DNA of 64,000 nucleotides from Variovorax paradoxus_P (GTDB lineage Bacteria; Pseudomonadota; Gammaproteobacteria; Burkholderiales; Burkholderiaceae_C). Where the stretch lies: NCBI RefSeq assembly GCF_050627025.1, contig NZ_CP192473.1; one strand, written 5' to 3'. Shown here in pieces: positions 16,795-26,247 of the stretch (position 1 is the stretch's first letter; every line of letters starts with the position of its first letter). Both the position numbers and the translations under genes were made by a program. A model generated the notes under the pieces. The model was not told the origin of the DNA. It searched no databases and worked only from the letters and a program-made list of their open reading frames with translations.

Positions 16795-17664
16795 ATGAAT
16801 GCCCGCGTACCGGATGAGCAGATGCCGGGCCTGCCCACAACCGCACGCAAGCCGTTGCTGATCGCAGTTCTGGCCGGCAGGGATCCCGACGAATCTCCGC
16901 TGCTCAATTGCCTGCGCGAACTCGGGCACTGTCCGATGTCCTTTCCTCGCCTGGATTGGTTCGTGGCGGCCTGTGACAAGGGCCTCAAGTTCGATCTGCT
17001 GCTCACTCCATTGCCGCAGCTGCAGCCGTGGCGAGACACGCTGTCTGTCTGCCGCGCGTTGAAGGTGCCCATTGTGGTGCTGGCCTACGCGCTTCAGATG
17101 ACCATGCTCGCCGAGGCGCTCGCAGCCGCCAGGCACGATGATTCGGCGGGCGTCGATGTCGACTTCGCAGTGCTTCCGACCACCGGAGCGGAGCTGGGGT
17201 GTCGACTCGATCTGGCGGCGCGATCGCGTGAAAGCACCGCGGCCACGCCGCGGCCTGTGAATCAGCAGTTCGGCCCCTATCACTTCAGCTTTCCCCGCCG
17301 ACGCGCGACCCTGCATGGGGTCGATCGGAACCTCACGCCGCGCGAGTTCCAGGTCGCCTTGGTTCTTTTTGAGAATGCAGGGCAGGTGGTGGAAAGAGAC
17401 CTCATGCACCGGCTTCTCTGGGGCAAGCCGAAGGAAAACGACCACAGCCGCGCGCTTGACATGTATGTGTCGAAGCTGCGCAAGAAGCTCGATCTGTGTG
17501 AGGCCAACGGCTTTGAATTGATTTCCATCTACAAGCGCGGCTACGAACTCCTGAGGGTCCTGCCAGGCCCGGCCCGCGCCCATGCCGAGGCGGCGATGGC
17601 GATGAGCGCGGCCGTCGCACGTGGCACGACGTTCGACGTCGTCGGCGCCGAGGCGCTCTCCTGA
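16795..17664 (+). CDS. winged-helix (OmpR/PhoB-type) regulator, paralogue of 14810-15664
   Basis: 289 aa from the ATG at 16795 (MNARVPDEQMPG). It has the same architecture as its paralogue: a receiver-like domain (~18-140) in which the expected phospho-acceptor strand reads FDLLLTPLPQL, then a winged helix (~180-275) with LTPREFQVALVLFENAGQV, LDMYVSKLRKKL and SIYKRGYEL. Missing acceptor residues in both proteins suggest a phosphorylation-independent input, possibly protein binding. It ends 45 bp before the SCPU pilin gene, with a perfect stem-loop between them. Confidence 0.82.
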   Translation: MNARVPDEQMPGLPTTARKPLLIAVLAGRDPDESPLLNCLRELGHCPMSFPRLDWFVAACDKGLKFDLLLTPLPQLQPWRDTLSVCRALKVPIVVLAYALQMTMLAEALAAARHDDSAGVDVDFAVLPTTGAELGCRLDLAARSRESTAATPRPVNQQFGPYHFSFPRRRATLHGVDRNLTPREFQVALVLFENAGQVVERDLMHRLLWGKPKENDHSRALDMYVSKLRKKLDLCEANGFELISIYKRGYELLRVLPGPARAHAEAAMAMSAAVARGTTFDVVGAEALS

Positions 17665-17686
17665 GCAGTCGCTGTCCTGCGACTGC
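17665..17686 (+). terminator. 8-bp perfect stem-loop between regulator and pilin genes
   Basis: GCAGTCGC / GCGACTGC with a 6-nt loop starts directly after the regulator stop codon. There is no T-run, so it may be a weak terminator or attenuator separating the regulator from the pilus operon, or an RNA-stability element. Confidence 0.35.
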
Positions 17687-17709
17687 AGGAGTTACAACGT
17701 TTGGCTTAC

Positions 17710-18261
17710 GTGACAAAGTCGCCGAACCACAACCTTTCAAGGCAAACCTTGTTCACTCGATTCCTTGCCACGGCCATGACGCTGTGCATTCCATTCGCCT
17801 GCCAGCAAGCAATTGCGGACACCGTCACTGGAACTTTCCAGGTGAAGATCGCCATCCGCGCGTCCTGCACGGTCAGCGCCGGCGCGTCCTCGGACATCGA
17901 TTTCGGAGCCAACCTTGCAAGCGCAACGAATTTGCAGGCTCAGAACAGCATCAAGGTGAACTGCTCCAAAGGCACGCCCTACTACGTCGGGCTTTCTCCC
18001 TCGAACGGCAGCATCGCCGGGGCCGGCGTGATGACTGAGACGGGTGGCGGCGTCGACACCGTGGCATATCAGCTTCGCTCGGGTGCCGGCATAGCAGGCG
18101 CGATCTGGGGCAACACCGCCACGGCCGTTTCCGTCGGCAACGGCGTCGGCGGCGCCGGCAGTGGCGCCGACCAAACGATCCCGGTCTATGCCACGGTGGC
18201 CAGCGCCAACTCAAGGCCGGGCAGCTATGCCGACACTGTGACCGTCAGCGTTCACTACTGA
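17710..18261 (+). CDS. SCPU (spore coat U) domain pilin subunit, Csu-type
   Basis: About 183 aa with GTG at 17710 (a TTG at 17701 is also possible). Signal peptide ends near QQAIA|D. The mature protein is a single Csu/SCPU immunoglobulin-like domain: VTGTFQVKIAIRASCTVSAG, DIDFGANLAS, VNCSKGTPYYVGL, and the C-terminal donor-like strand SYADTVTVSVHY. Two Cys residues sit at the positions usual for the disulfide. It is probably the main subunit of an archaic chaperone-usher fibre, made first in the operon. Confidence 0.85.
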   Translation: MTKSPNHNLSRQTLFTRFLATAMTLCIPFACQQAIADTVTGTFQVKIAIRASCTVSAGASSDIDFGANLASATNLQAQNSIKVNCSKGTPYYVGLSPSNGSIAGAGVMTETGGGVDTVAYQLRSGAGIAGAIWGNTATAVSVGNGVGGAGSGADQTIPVYATVASANSRPGSYADTVTVSVHY

Positions 18262-18267
18262 TCTCGA

Positions 18268-19011
18268 ATGACGCTACGCGCCTTCAGCGCGCTCGCCATC
18301 GCGCTGTCTTGTTGCGTGGCGCCTGCAAGTGCGGGTTCGTCCGGACTGCAGGTGAGCCCTGTGACACTGACGATCCATCCTGAGCAAGCGGCCGACGGCA
18401 TTTGGGCCAGCAACGCAGGCGCCGGCGCGCTGCACGCACAGGTGCGCGTGTACCGGTGGACGCAAGAGGCTGGGGAGGAGCAGCTGCTCCCCACAGAAGA
18501 GGTGGTCGTCAGCCCGCCGATGGTGAGGTTGCGACCCCATGACCGGCAGCTTGTTCGCACCATCCGTGCGGGCCCACCGCCTTCCGGTGACGCGGAACAA
18601 GCCTTCCGCCTGCTGATCGACGAGATCCCGGTGGCATCGCAGGGCGAAGCTCGCAGTGACGGTCTCAAGTTCCTGCTCCGCTATTCCTTGCCCATCTTCC
18701 TGGCGCCCAAGGAAGGTGCCGCGCCTGCGCAGCTGCACTGGTCGCTGCTCCTTCGGGCGGGCCATCCCGTGCTGCAGGTCTTCAATGCGGGCGGAACGCA
18801 CGCACAGCTCGCCGACATTGGCTATACCGACATCAACGGCAGGCGCTTCCCGCTGCATGCCGGGCTGCTCGGCTATGTCCTGCCGGGTGCAACCATGCGA
18901 TGGCCACTCCAAGCCCATCTTGTTCGTCCTGAAAGTACCGGTGTTTGGGATGCCACGGTCAACGGGAGGACAGCGCGGCAAACGGTCAAGATTGATACGC
19001 CCGCTCCATAA
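18268..19011 (+). CDS. periplasmic pilus chaperone (Csu/FimC-like)
   Basis: 247 aa with a signal peptide (ending PASA|G). Two Ig-like domains typical of the PapD family: first domain with LQVSPVTLTIHP and VVVSPPMVRLRPHDRQLVRTIR, second with AAPAQLHWSLLL and LQVFNAGGTHAQLADI. The archaic (Csu) group of periplasmic chaperones binds nascent subunits and delivers them to the usher. It starts 6 bp after the SCPU pilin gene and overlaps the usher start by about 20 bp, consistent with an operon. Confidence 0.85.
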   Translation: MTLRAFSALAIALSCCVAPASAGSSGLQVSPVTLTIHPEQAADGIWASNAGAGALHAQVRVYRWTQEAGEEQLLPTEEVVVSPPMVRLRPHDRQLVRTIRAGPPPSGDAEQAFRLLIDEIPVASQGEARSDGLKFLLRYSLPIFLAPKEGAAPAQLHWSLLLRAGHPVLQVFNAGGTHAQLADIGYTDINGRRFPLHAGLLGYVLPGATMRWPLQAHLVRPESTGVWDATVNGRTARQTVKIDTPAP

Positions 19012-21325
19012 AGCCTGCCTGCTCGCGGCCCTTCTTGCATCGCAGTGCCTCGCTGCTCGTGCCGAAGGGGTGAGCGACGCGGAGCCGGAAGCGATGAAGC
19101 TCTTTCTGGACACCACCGTCAACGGTATGCGTCGGGGCACGGTCCGGTTCGAACTGCGCCGCGACGTACTCTGGGTGCGCGTCGCCGATCTGAAAAGCCT
19201 CGGGTTCAACTTGTCGGCGCCTGAAGGTGAAATGCTGCGTATCGATTCGCTGACATCGGTGGCTGTCGATTTCGATGCGTCGATGCAGACGATTCGATTG
19301 ACAGCGCCGCTGTCTTCTCTCTCCCTGCCAACGACCTTGGTCAAGGCGCACGAGCCGGTTCCGGCAGGGGCCGCTTCGGGCGGCTCGGGCCTGCTGCTGA
19401 ACTACGATCTCTACGTCACAAAGACCCCGGAAACGGCGCCGGCACTCAGCGCATTCACCGAAGCCAGGGCCTTCAGCGGCGACTCCGTACTGAGCCAGAC
19501 AATGCTGACCCGAGTGCCCTTGGGCGGCGGCGAAGGGCGTGGTCTGCAACACCAGCGCCTCGACACCTCCTGGAGTCACTCGTTTCAGGCAGATGCCATC
19601 ACGCTGCGCGTGGGTGACATCCTTACCGGTTCCCTCCCGTGGACACGCGCGACGCGTCTGGGTGGCGTGCAGCTGGCGCGCAACTTCGCGCTGCAGCCCT
19701 ATCTCCCGACGGCACCACTGCCCAGCTATCTCGGTAGTGCGGTTCTGCCCTCCGCGCTCGAGCTGTACGTGAACGGAGCGCGCCAGTACATGGGTCAGGT
19801 CCCTGCAGGCCCGTTTCGCCTCGACGGATTGCCGAGCCTGAACGCCTCTGGGAGCGCCCAGATCATTCTGACGGACCTGCTCGGAAGAACCAGCGCAATG
19901 ACCATCCCGCTTTACGACGTCGGCAAGCTGCTGGCCGAAGGCCTCACGGATTGGTCTGTGGAAATGGGCGTCGTGCGGCACAACTACGGTCTGCGTTCGT
20001 TCGACTATGGAAAAGACCCTGTGTTCTCCGGAACCTGGCGTCGCGGCCTGATGCCGAATTTCACCATCGAGGCGCATGCGGAAGGTACCCGCGCCGTGCG
20101 GATGGCAGGCGTGGGCGGCGTGTTGCAGGCCGGACCGCTCGGACTTGTTTCGGCATCGCTCAGCCACAGCAGTCATGCAGGTAAATCCGGCACGCAGGGC
20201 AATCTGGCCTACAGCTGGTTGCACGATGGCCTGAGCGCCTCGTTCAGCGCAACCCACACCTTCCGGGATTTTCGCGATGCCGCAAGCCTTCATGGCGCAT
20301 CGCATGCCCGGTCGACCGCTCGCGCCACGATCGGGTACGGCGCTTCGGGAATCGGAAACTTCAGTGCGAGCTTGGTCCATCTGCGCGGCAGGGAGCAAGA
20401 GGAGTCTCGTCTTGCCAGCTTCAATTGGCTGGTACCTCTTGGCCGCTCGCTCTCGATGAGCGTTGGCGTGGCGCGGAACCTGTCTCGACGGGATGGCCGC
20501 AGCCTGTCGCTCAATCTGAGTTGGGATCTCGACGGCACCCGCGGGATCAACTTCGGCGTCCATCGAGCCGGCAACCGTACCGATGCGTCAATCGATGCGC
20601 GCAGTTCCGAGCCTTCGGACGGCGGTTGGAGCTGGCGCATGGCCGCGAATTCGGGCGAGCAAAATGCCGGCCGAGCAGAGTTCGGATATGCGGGCCTGTA
20701 TGGCCGCCTGGGCGGCGGGGTGGGGGCGCTGGGAACGCAAAAGGAGGGTTTCCTGAGTGCATCGGGATCGGTGCTCTACATGGACGGGCAGGTGTTCGCG
20801 TCACGTCGTCTGGATAACAGCTTCGCCATTGTGTCGACGGACGGCGTCGGCGGAGTGCCCGTCATGCTCGAGAACCGCCTCGTCGGAACGACGGATGCCT
20901 ACGGGAAGCTTCTCGTGACGCCGCTCAATCCGTACCAGAAAAATCGGCTCGGCATCGATCCGATGAAGCTGCCTGCGGCTGTGCGAGTGGAACGCACCCA
21001 GGCTGATGCGACGCCCCCGGACAGAGGCGGCTCCCTGGTGCGCTTCGCGCTCGCCACACCGAGCGCAGCCCTGGTGGTCCTTGTCGACGAGAACGCATCG
21101 CCGCTGCCCGTGGGAACCGAGGTTCACCGCGACGGGTCGCCAGACCCTTCGGTGGTGGGCTACGACGGGGAACTCTACCTTGAAGGCTTGCAGCCGGCCG
21201 GCAACGGCTTGACGGCTGACACGCGCGAAGGGCCATGCCGCGCCACCTTCGAGCTTCCGCGGACGGGCTCCAGCATTCCCCGCATCGGCCCGTTGACCTG
21301 CGCTTCTGCATCCGCAAAACCCTGA
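18992..21325 (+). CDS. outer-membrane fimbrial usher (Csu-type)
   Basis: About 777 aa from the TTG at 18992, which gives a clean signal peptide (ending LAARA|E). An ATG at 18950 in the same frame is a possible alternative. Usher features in order: N-terminal periplasmic domain (RGTVRFELRRDVLWV), beta-barrel pore with AYSW/GASG repeats, plug region, and C-terminal domains (GGVPVMLENRLVGTTDAYGKL is typical). It translocates and polymerises chaperone-subunit complexes. Overlap with the chaperone gene implies coupling. Confidence 0.87.
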   Translation: MIRPLHKACLLAALLASQCLAARAEGVSDAEPEAMKLFLDTTVNGMRRGTVRFELRRDVLWVRVADLKSLGFNLSAPEGEMLRIDSLTSVAVDFDASMQTIRLTAPLSSLSLPTTLVKAHEPVPAGAASGGSGLLLNYDLYVTKTPETAPALSAFTEARAFSGDSVLSQTMLTRVPLGGGEGRGLQHQRLDTSWSHSFQADAITLRVGDILTGSLPWTRATRLGGVQLARNFALQPYLPTAPLPSYLGSAVLPSALELYVNGARQYMGQVPAGPFRLDGLPSLNASGSAQIILTDLLGRTSAMTIPLYDVGKLLAEGLTDWSVEMGVVRHNYGLRSFDYGKDPVFSGTWRRGLMPNFTIEAHAEGTRAVRMAGVGGVLQAGPLGLVSASLSHSSHAGKSGTQGNLAYSWLHDGLSASFSATHTFRDFRDAASLHGASHARSTARATIGYGASGIGNFSASLVHLRGREQEESRLASFNWLVPLGRSLSMSVGVARNLSRRDGRSLSLNLSWDLDGTRGINFGVHRAGNRTDASIDARSSEPSDGGWSWRMAANSGEQNAGRAEFGYAGLYGRLGGGVGALGTQKEGFLSASGSVLYMDGQVFASRRLDNSFAIVSTDGVGGVPVMLENRLVGTTDAYGKLLVTPLNPYQKNRLGIDPMKLPAAVRVERTQADATPPDRGGSLVRFALATPSAALVVLVDENASPLPVGTEVHRDGSPDPSVVGYDGELYLEGLQPAGNGLTADTREGPCRATFELPRTGSSIPRIGPLTCASASAKP

Positions 21326-21348
21326 CGATCAAGAAGGAGAACCATTTC

Positions 21349-22341
21349 ATGATCCGGCTTTCGCGCCGCATAGGCGCCTTCTTCCTGATGCTGATGGCAG
21401 GCGCTGCCGCGCCCGCGTTTGCCCAAGGCTGTTCGAGCAGCGATTTCGCCATGGACTTCGGCAACGTCAGTCCAACAGCCAACAACGACCTGGTGGCAGT
21501 GGTGCCGATCAACTGCCGCTCCAACGGGAAGCCGACGTACTTCAAGGCTTGCCTGATGATCCCGGAGAGCACTGGCGACAACGCCGGCATCAATCCGCGC
21601 AAGATGAAGGCTTGGAATGGTTCCCTTCCGTACAACCTGTACACCGATCCGGCGCGCACGCAGATCATCGGGCCTCCCCCCGCTGGCGGCGGCTATGCGA
21701 TCCACACGATGGACCTCGTTGCGCCCGCCTCACCAACGGTGACGGAATCGCGCTCGTTCATTGTCTACGGCCGCGTTCCCCCGTTTCCTCTGGCCACGAA
21801 TGTCGGGGACTATCAGGCGCAGATCGGTGGCATCCGCATCTACTACGCATGGAGCAATACAGCGCCCCCCAGCGACTGCTTCCAGTCGATGCCGCAGGCC
21901 TATGCCACAGTTGGATTCAGGGGCGCCAAGGCACGCGTGACAAGTGCCTGTGCCATCAGGCTGGCACAAGCCACAGATCTCAACTTCGGCAATGTGGACT
22001 CGCTCGAGAGAGCGCAAACAGCCAACTCGACCATCGTGTTGGAATGCCCCGCCAACGTCGCCTGGCAAGTGGGCCTGAGCGACGGCGTGAACGTCGCCGC
22101 TGCGGGGCAGCGACGCATGGCTGGTCCTGCACCGAACTACGTGGCCTACGATCTCTACCGCGACCCGATGCGTACCCAGCGTTGGGGCAGCGACATGAGC
22201 GGAGGCGCTGACACCGTGAGCGGCTCGGGGGGCAGCCACGGGAGCCCGGCGGTCTTGCAAGTGTATGGTTTTGTGCCCCCCCAGGGGCATCCTGCGCCGG
22301 GCATCTACACCGACACTGTCATCATCACATTGAAGTACTGA
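21349..22341 (+). CDS. two-domain SCPU tip adhesin (CsuE-like)
   Basis: 330 aa. AAGGAG lies about 12 bp upstream of the ATG. Signal peptide ends PAFA|Q. Two SCPU domains follow: the first (~27-205) opens with CSSSDFAMDFGNVS, the second (~215-330) with SACAIRLAQATDLNFGNVD and ends in the strand GIYTDTVIITLKY. Two-domain subunits of this type cap archaic chaperone-usher pili and contact surfaces. It is the last gene of the pilus operon. Confidence 0.85.
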   Translation: MIRLSRRIGAFFLMLMAGAAAPAFAQGCSSSDFAMDFGNVSPTANNDLVAVVPINCRSNGKPTYFKACLMIPESTGDNAGINPRKMKAWNGSLPYNLYTDPARTQIIGPPPAGGGYAIHTMDLVAPASPTVTESRSFIVYGRVPPFPLATNVGDYQAQIGGIRIYYAWSNTAPPSDCFQSMPQAYATVGFRGAKARVTSACAIRLAQATDLNFGNVDSLERAQTANSTIVLECPANVAWQVGLSDGVNVAAAGQRRMAGPAPNYVAYDLYRDPMRTQRWGSDMSGGADTVSGSGGSHGSPAVLQVYGFVPPQGHPAPGIYTDTVIITLKY

Positions 22342-22351
22342 GGCTACGCCG

Positions 22352-22687
22352 CTAGAGGGCTCTCCCCGGCCCGGCGTGATGAGCACGAGGCTTCACCGAT
22401 TGTGGCAGTCCGCCCTCGAACATCGCATCGATCTCCCGCATCTCCCGCAATGCCGATGCTTCTCCGTCAAGGCCACTCAGTATGCTCATCACGTCGGCTC
22501 GCAGATACCACAGCGCTTCGATGTCGATGGCATAGGAGATGCGCTCCGCAATCTGGGTGACCTGCGGATCACCACATATAGGTAGTGCTTCCAGCATCGC
22601 GCTGCGCACCACTCGAAACTTCTTGTCCCTCTGTTCTGGCGACGATGCTCGGGATCTCATGAAACGGAGGAAGGATTGCTTGAGCAT
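22352..22687 (-). CDS. hypothetical helical protein
   Basis: 111 aa, convergent with the adhesin gene (10 bp apart). Mostly alpha-helical (ISYAIDIEALWYLRADVM, LREMREIDAMFEGGLP), soluble, no Cys-rich or membrane segments. The pattern fits small helical proteins of unknown function. High-GC third positions support coding. Confidence 0.55.
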   Translation of the reverse strand: MLKQSFLRFMRSRASSPEQRDKKFRVVRSAMLEALPICGDPQVTQIAERISYAIDIEALWYLRADVMSILSGLDGEASALREMREIDAMFEGGLPQSVKPRAHHAGPGRAL

Positions 22688-22689
22688 GG

Positions 22690-23270
22690 GGGAGTCGGAT
22701 CTCTGCCTACCGAATTGAAGAATTCAACGTGAACGCCTACCGCCCAACAGTACCGCTGCGTTCCCCCATCGAGAATCCTGCTGATGCTGTACCCAGGCTT
22801 TCGGTCCCACCGACAGGTCTGCCTCGCCGAACACCGTCTTCGCGCAGCTTGTGCGGCGGAGATTGGCACTTCCACGGCGACCTCGGCCTGAACTTGTTTC
22901 TGGAGCACCGAACAGCCCAGGGTCGTCTTCGCCGAATCCGACAGCGATTCCTGATCTCGTACCTTCTGACTTCGAGGATGCGCAGCTGGGCTGCCGCAAG
23001 CCCTCGTCGCTGCGAAGAGGTGTCAACTTCCTAGGCCTCATCCCGGCGCTTTGCTTTGATGTCCGCCCGCCTCGTTGATATGCGCGCAGCGGCCAATGCA
23101 CCGTTCACTGCGACAGAGCCACAAAAGCCCGTTGCAACCGAAGCACTTCTTGTTGCGAGTTGGTCTAAGGGCTACGGCTTCGAGGCCATAGGAAGCCGCC
23201 GTCTGTATTCCTCGCCGAAGGGCACCGCGCAAGGTCACACCCCCGCGCGACGGACGTCGCAAGGACAGCG
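22690..23270. other. stretch without a confident gene
   Basis: About 580 bp. Several short ORFs overlap on both strands; none shows a protein pattern I trust. It may hold a decayed gene and the end of a transcription unit. Confidence 0.4.
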
Positions 23271-23274
23271 CGTC

Positions 23275-26247
23275 TCATGCGTGAGTTGACAAGCTCAGGA
23301 GCATCTCGCACACGCGGGAGAAAGTCCAATCCTTCGTTCGTTGGCGAGCTTGCTCACGCTCGGCCTCGCTGACGCCAAGGTCCGAGACGCGCCGTTCGAA
23401 GATGACCCGGTCGGTGCGGCGAAATTCCGGTTGATTCAACGCGAACTCCAACACGGCGATACCCAATTCTCTTTCCCGCAGCAACACGATGGCGAATACC
23501 CCCAATGCACCGACGCAACGCATCGCAGCCGGGATGTTGTTGACTTGCTGACAGCGGATCAACGCGTCGCGGCTCACCAGCATTGACTGAAAGTGGTCAC
23601 CCCCAGCGTCCAGGGCGGTGGCCACGGCGAAGAGGCTCTCCCCGACCTCGTGCTGGTACGCACCGGATCTGAAGGTCTCAAGCGCCGCCTTGGCCGCCGA
23701 CATCTGGCTGTTCAGGTCCCGCAGACGATAGTAGGAGTAGCTCACGGCGCGCTGGCTGGTCGCGATCTGGTAGGCGTCACCTATTTCTCGGAACACCGCG
23801 ATGGAGGCCTCGAGAAGCTTCACTGCCTCATCCGGACGATCGGCGGCCGTACTGACCACGCCGAGTTGCTGCAGCGATCGACCCTCGATATGGCGAGCCT
23901 TGTGCTTCGCGGCAAGCTCGAGGTTTTCTCGAAGATAGGCCAGCGCAGTGGGAAGTTCGCCAAGAGCGTAGTGGCATTGTGCGAGCTCTTCGATGACCAC
24001 CATCCGAAGGAAGACATCGTCGGCCTTGACGCCTTGCAGGGCGAGATCCGCATAGGACAGCGCGGTATCGTAGCGCCCCTTGAACCAATAGATGCGTGCT
24101 AGACCGACGTTCAGCCAGGCAAACACCGTGCTTTCGGGCTTCAGGGCCAGCGTGGCGAGGATTTGGTGCTCGGCTTCCTCCATTCGGCCCAGCCGTATCG
24201 AAGACAGCGCGTTCCAGCTCGCCAGCCTGTGGGCGATGCGCCCTCGGGCGCCGGCGCGAAGCGCATAGCTGGACAGCTCGACTGCGTCCTCAAACCGCGA
24301 CGCGATGAAAATGAACTGGTCAAGGTTGGGCAAAGCCCGGGCAAGCAGTTCATGATCACCGGTGTCGACTGCAAAACGCCACGCATGACTGAGGTCGTCA
24401 ATGGAGGCCTTGAACTCGCCAATGCGTTCAGTCTGGAACTGGCCGGGCTTCAAGGCGGGCGGCGCCGCCACCCGGTTCAGAAAGTAGGACGCGTGGCGTC
24501 GCCTCGCTTCGAGAAGCCTCCCCTCGTCGGCATGGGCTTTGATCAGTTCGCGAAGCAGCGGGTGCAGTCGGACGCCGGTGGGTTCAGCGCGCTGCAGCAA
24601 CGCTTTGTTGATGAGCGATGTCAACGCCGACGCAGTCGCCCCTGCGATGCTGCGGCCCATTTCGATGCTCAACGAACCCACCACCGTCGAGACCGCGGTG
24701 AGCACCTGCTGCTCGTGGGACGTCAGGCGTTTCCACGTGGCCTCGAAGATCGACGTCATGCTGCGGCGGGCCAACGATGGGCTGCTCGCGGCCGCGTCGA
24801 TAAAAAGCGGATCCTTACGAAGCTCATCCAGGATCAGGTGGACCGGAAAAAGCGGCAGCCAGCTTGCTGCCAGCTCGATCGCCAGGGGGAGCCCGTCCAG
24901 ATACGCCACGAGTTGCGCGACGTGTGAGCGGTCCCCGGCGGCAATGGGATGACCCATGCGTGACGCCAGCACTTCGAACAGGCCCGCCGCCGCTGAGTCG
25001 ACGCCCTGCCAGTCCAATCCGCCGAGCGCGAAAAGCTGCTCCTCTGGCAGCTTCAGCGGCTCGCGGGACGTCACAACCAATCGAAGTCCCGGGGATGCCT
25101 GCAGAAGTGTCGAGAGGAAACCTCGGTGCTCGGCCAGTTGCTCGAAGTTATCGAGGAACAGAACGAATCTTCGCATTCGCAGCCACTCAACGAGCTGATC
25201 CTCGATGGGACCATGCTGAGGCGGCATGTTCAGCGCGGAGGCGATGGCTGTGCGCAGGCCATGACCCGAGTCGACCGGCAGAAGATCGATCCAGACTGGC
25301 GGCACCGCTGCATCGCAGAGGAACCTTTCGTAGACCGTGCGTGCCAGTCGCGTCTTCCCGACTCCACCGAAGCCCGAGATCGTCACAAGCCTGCAATCCG
25401 AGTTCGTCAGGTGCTCTTCGACATCCCGCACCTCTGCTTCCCTGCCCGGAAGCTGTGGCGATGGCGGGCCAAGGCTCGAATATGCGCTTGCCTCGGCAGC
25501 GACCTTCAGCGCAATCGGCGAACCGTCCTGCGGCGTCGCAGCAGCGCCGCGGCCGGCAAGTTGCTCATGAATGGCAACGGTTTCAGGGGACGGACGCTTG
25601 CCCAACTGGGTCGCGAAGAGCCGACTGAGTGTCCGGAATGCCGTCATCGCCGTGTGCTGCTCGAGTGGACTGCGCGCATTGGTGAGCAGAAATTGCACGG
25701 CGTTCTCGTCCATCGGATCATGCTCCGCAAGGCGGCGCATGAGGTCGGCGCGATCCGCGCCGGCCTGGTTTCTTGCCGCGGTGATGGCTGCCATGAGTGC
25801 AACGCCTAGCCGCCGCCACAGCCTGACCCGGCACTCAAGAAACCATTCATCCAGCAAAGGCAGGCCTGTGGCCTGCAGGCCCGTCAAGTACGCCTCTTGC
25901 TGCAACCCGATGGCACCGGTCCAATCGGCCTGGTCCAGCGCACGTTCGAATGCTCGTACGTCGCACTCCCCGGCCCAGCAAATCCGGGTGTCCTCCACCA
26001 CGAATGATCGCATCGAGGGCAAGAGTTCATGCGTACGGTGCAGGAGACGTCGCAGGTAAGCACGCGCCGTGTGGGCATTGGCCTCAGGCCTCAGGACATC
26101 CGCTAGCGATTCCCGGGAAACCCAACCTGGCTGGCTGGCCACATAGGCGATGAGCGCAGCGGGCCGGTTGTCGCCCAGCAACTCGTGGTGCCCGCTTTCC
26201 GCACAGCGTATAGACGGCGTACCGAACAACCACAAACTATCTCGCAA
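23275..26247 (-). CDS. large BTAD/NB-ARC/TPR transcriptional activator (AfsR/SARP-like)
   Basis: 990 aa. Residues 1-90 are a winged-helix-like DNA-binding region. Residues ~95-230 are a bacterial transcriptional activation domain (CDVRAFERAL, LMRRLAEHDPMDENAV). An NB-ARC-type ATPase follows, with Walker A GFGGVGKT at 292-299 and Walker B FVLFLDNFEQL at 361-371. A long TPR array fills ~600-980 (repeated ALSYADLALQG and ALAYLRENLELAAKHKA types). Such proteins sense a ligand or partner through ATPase and TPR and activate nearby genes. The left window edge encodes the tail of a relative. Confidence 0.88.
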   Translation of the reverse strand: MRDSLWLFGTPSIRCAESGHHELLGDNRPAALIAYVASQPGWVSRESLADVLRPEANAHTARAYLRRLLHRTHELLPSMRSFVVEDTRICWAGECDVRAFERALDQADWTGAIGLQQEAYLTGLQATGLPLLDEWFLECRVRLWRRLGVALMAAITAARNQAGADRADLMRRLAEHDPMDENAVQFLLTNARSPLEQHTAMTAFRTLSRLFATQLGKRPSPETVAIHEQLAGRGAAATPQDGSPIALKVAAEASAYSSLGPPSPQLPGREAEVRDVEEHLTNSDCRLVTISGFGGVGKTRLARTVYERFLCDAAVPPVWIDLLPVDSGHGLRTAIASALNMPPQHGPIEDQLVEWLRMRRFVLFLDNFEQLAEHRGFLSTLLQASPGLRLVVTSREPLKLPEEQLFALGGLDWQGVDSAAAGLFEVLASRMGHPIAAGDRSHVAQLVAYLDGLPLAIELAASWLPLFPVHLILDELRKDPLFIDAAASSPSLARRSMTSIFEATWKRLTSHEQQVLTAVSTVVGSLSIEMGRSIAGATASALTSLINKALLQRAEPTGVRLHPLLRELIKAHADEGRLLEARRRHASYFLNRVAAPPALKPGQFQTERIGEFKASIDDLSHAWRFAVDTGDHELLARALPNLDQFIFIASRFEDAVELSSYALRAGARGRIAHRLASWNALSSIRLGRMEEAEHQILATLALKPESTVFAWLNVGLARIYWFKGRYDTALSYADLALQGVKADDVFLRMVVIEELAQCHYALGELPTALAYLRENLELAAKHKARHIEGRSLQQLGVVSTAADRPDEAVKLLEASIAVFREIGDAYQIATSQRAVSYSYYRLRDLNSQMSAAKAALETFRSGAYQHEVGESLFAVATALDAGGDHFQSMLVSRDALIRCQQVNNIPAAMRCVGALGVFAIVLLRERELGIAVLEFALNQPEFRRTDRVIFERRVSDLGVSEAEREQARQRTKDWTFSRVCEMLLSLSTHA

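Noticed and set aside
18274..20563. Long minus-strand frames opposite the chaperone and usher genes
   Set aside because: They are codon-bias shadows without protein patterns; the plus-strand genes are well supported.
22690..23270. Overlapping ORFs between the adhesin region and the activator gene
   Set aside because: None shows consistent codon use or known motifs; treated as non-coding.
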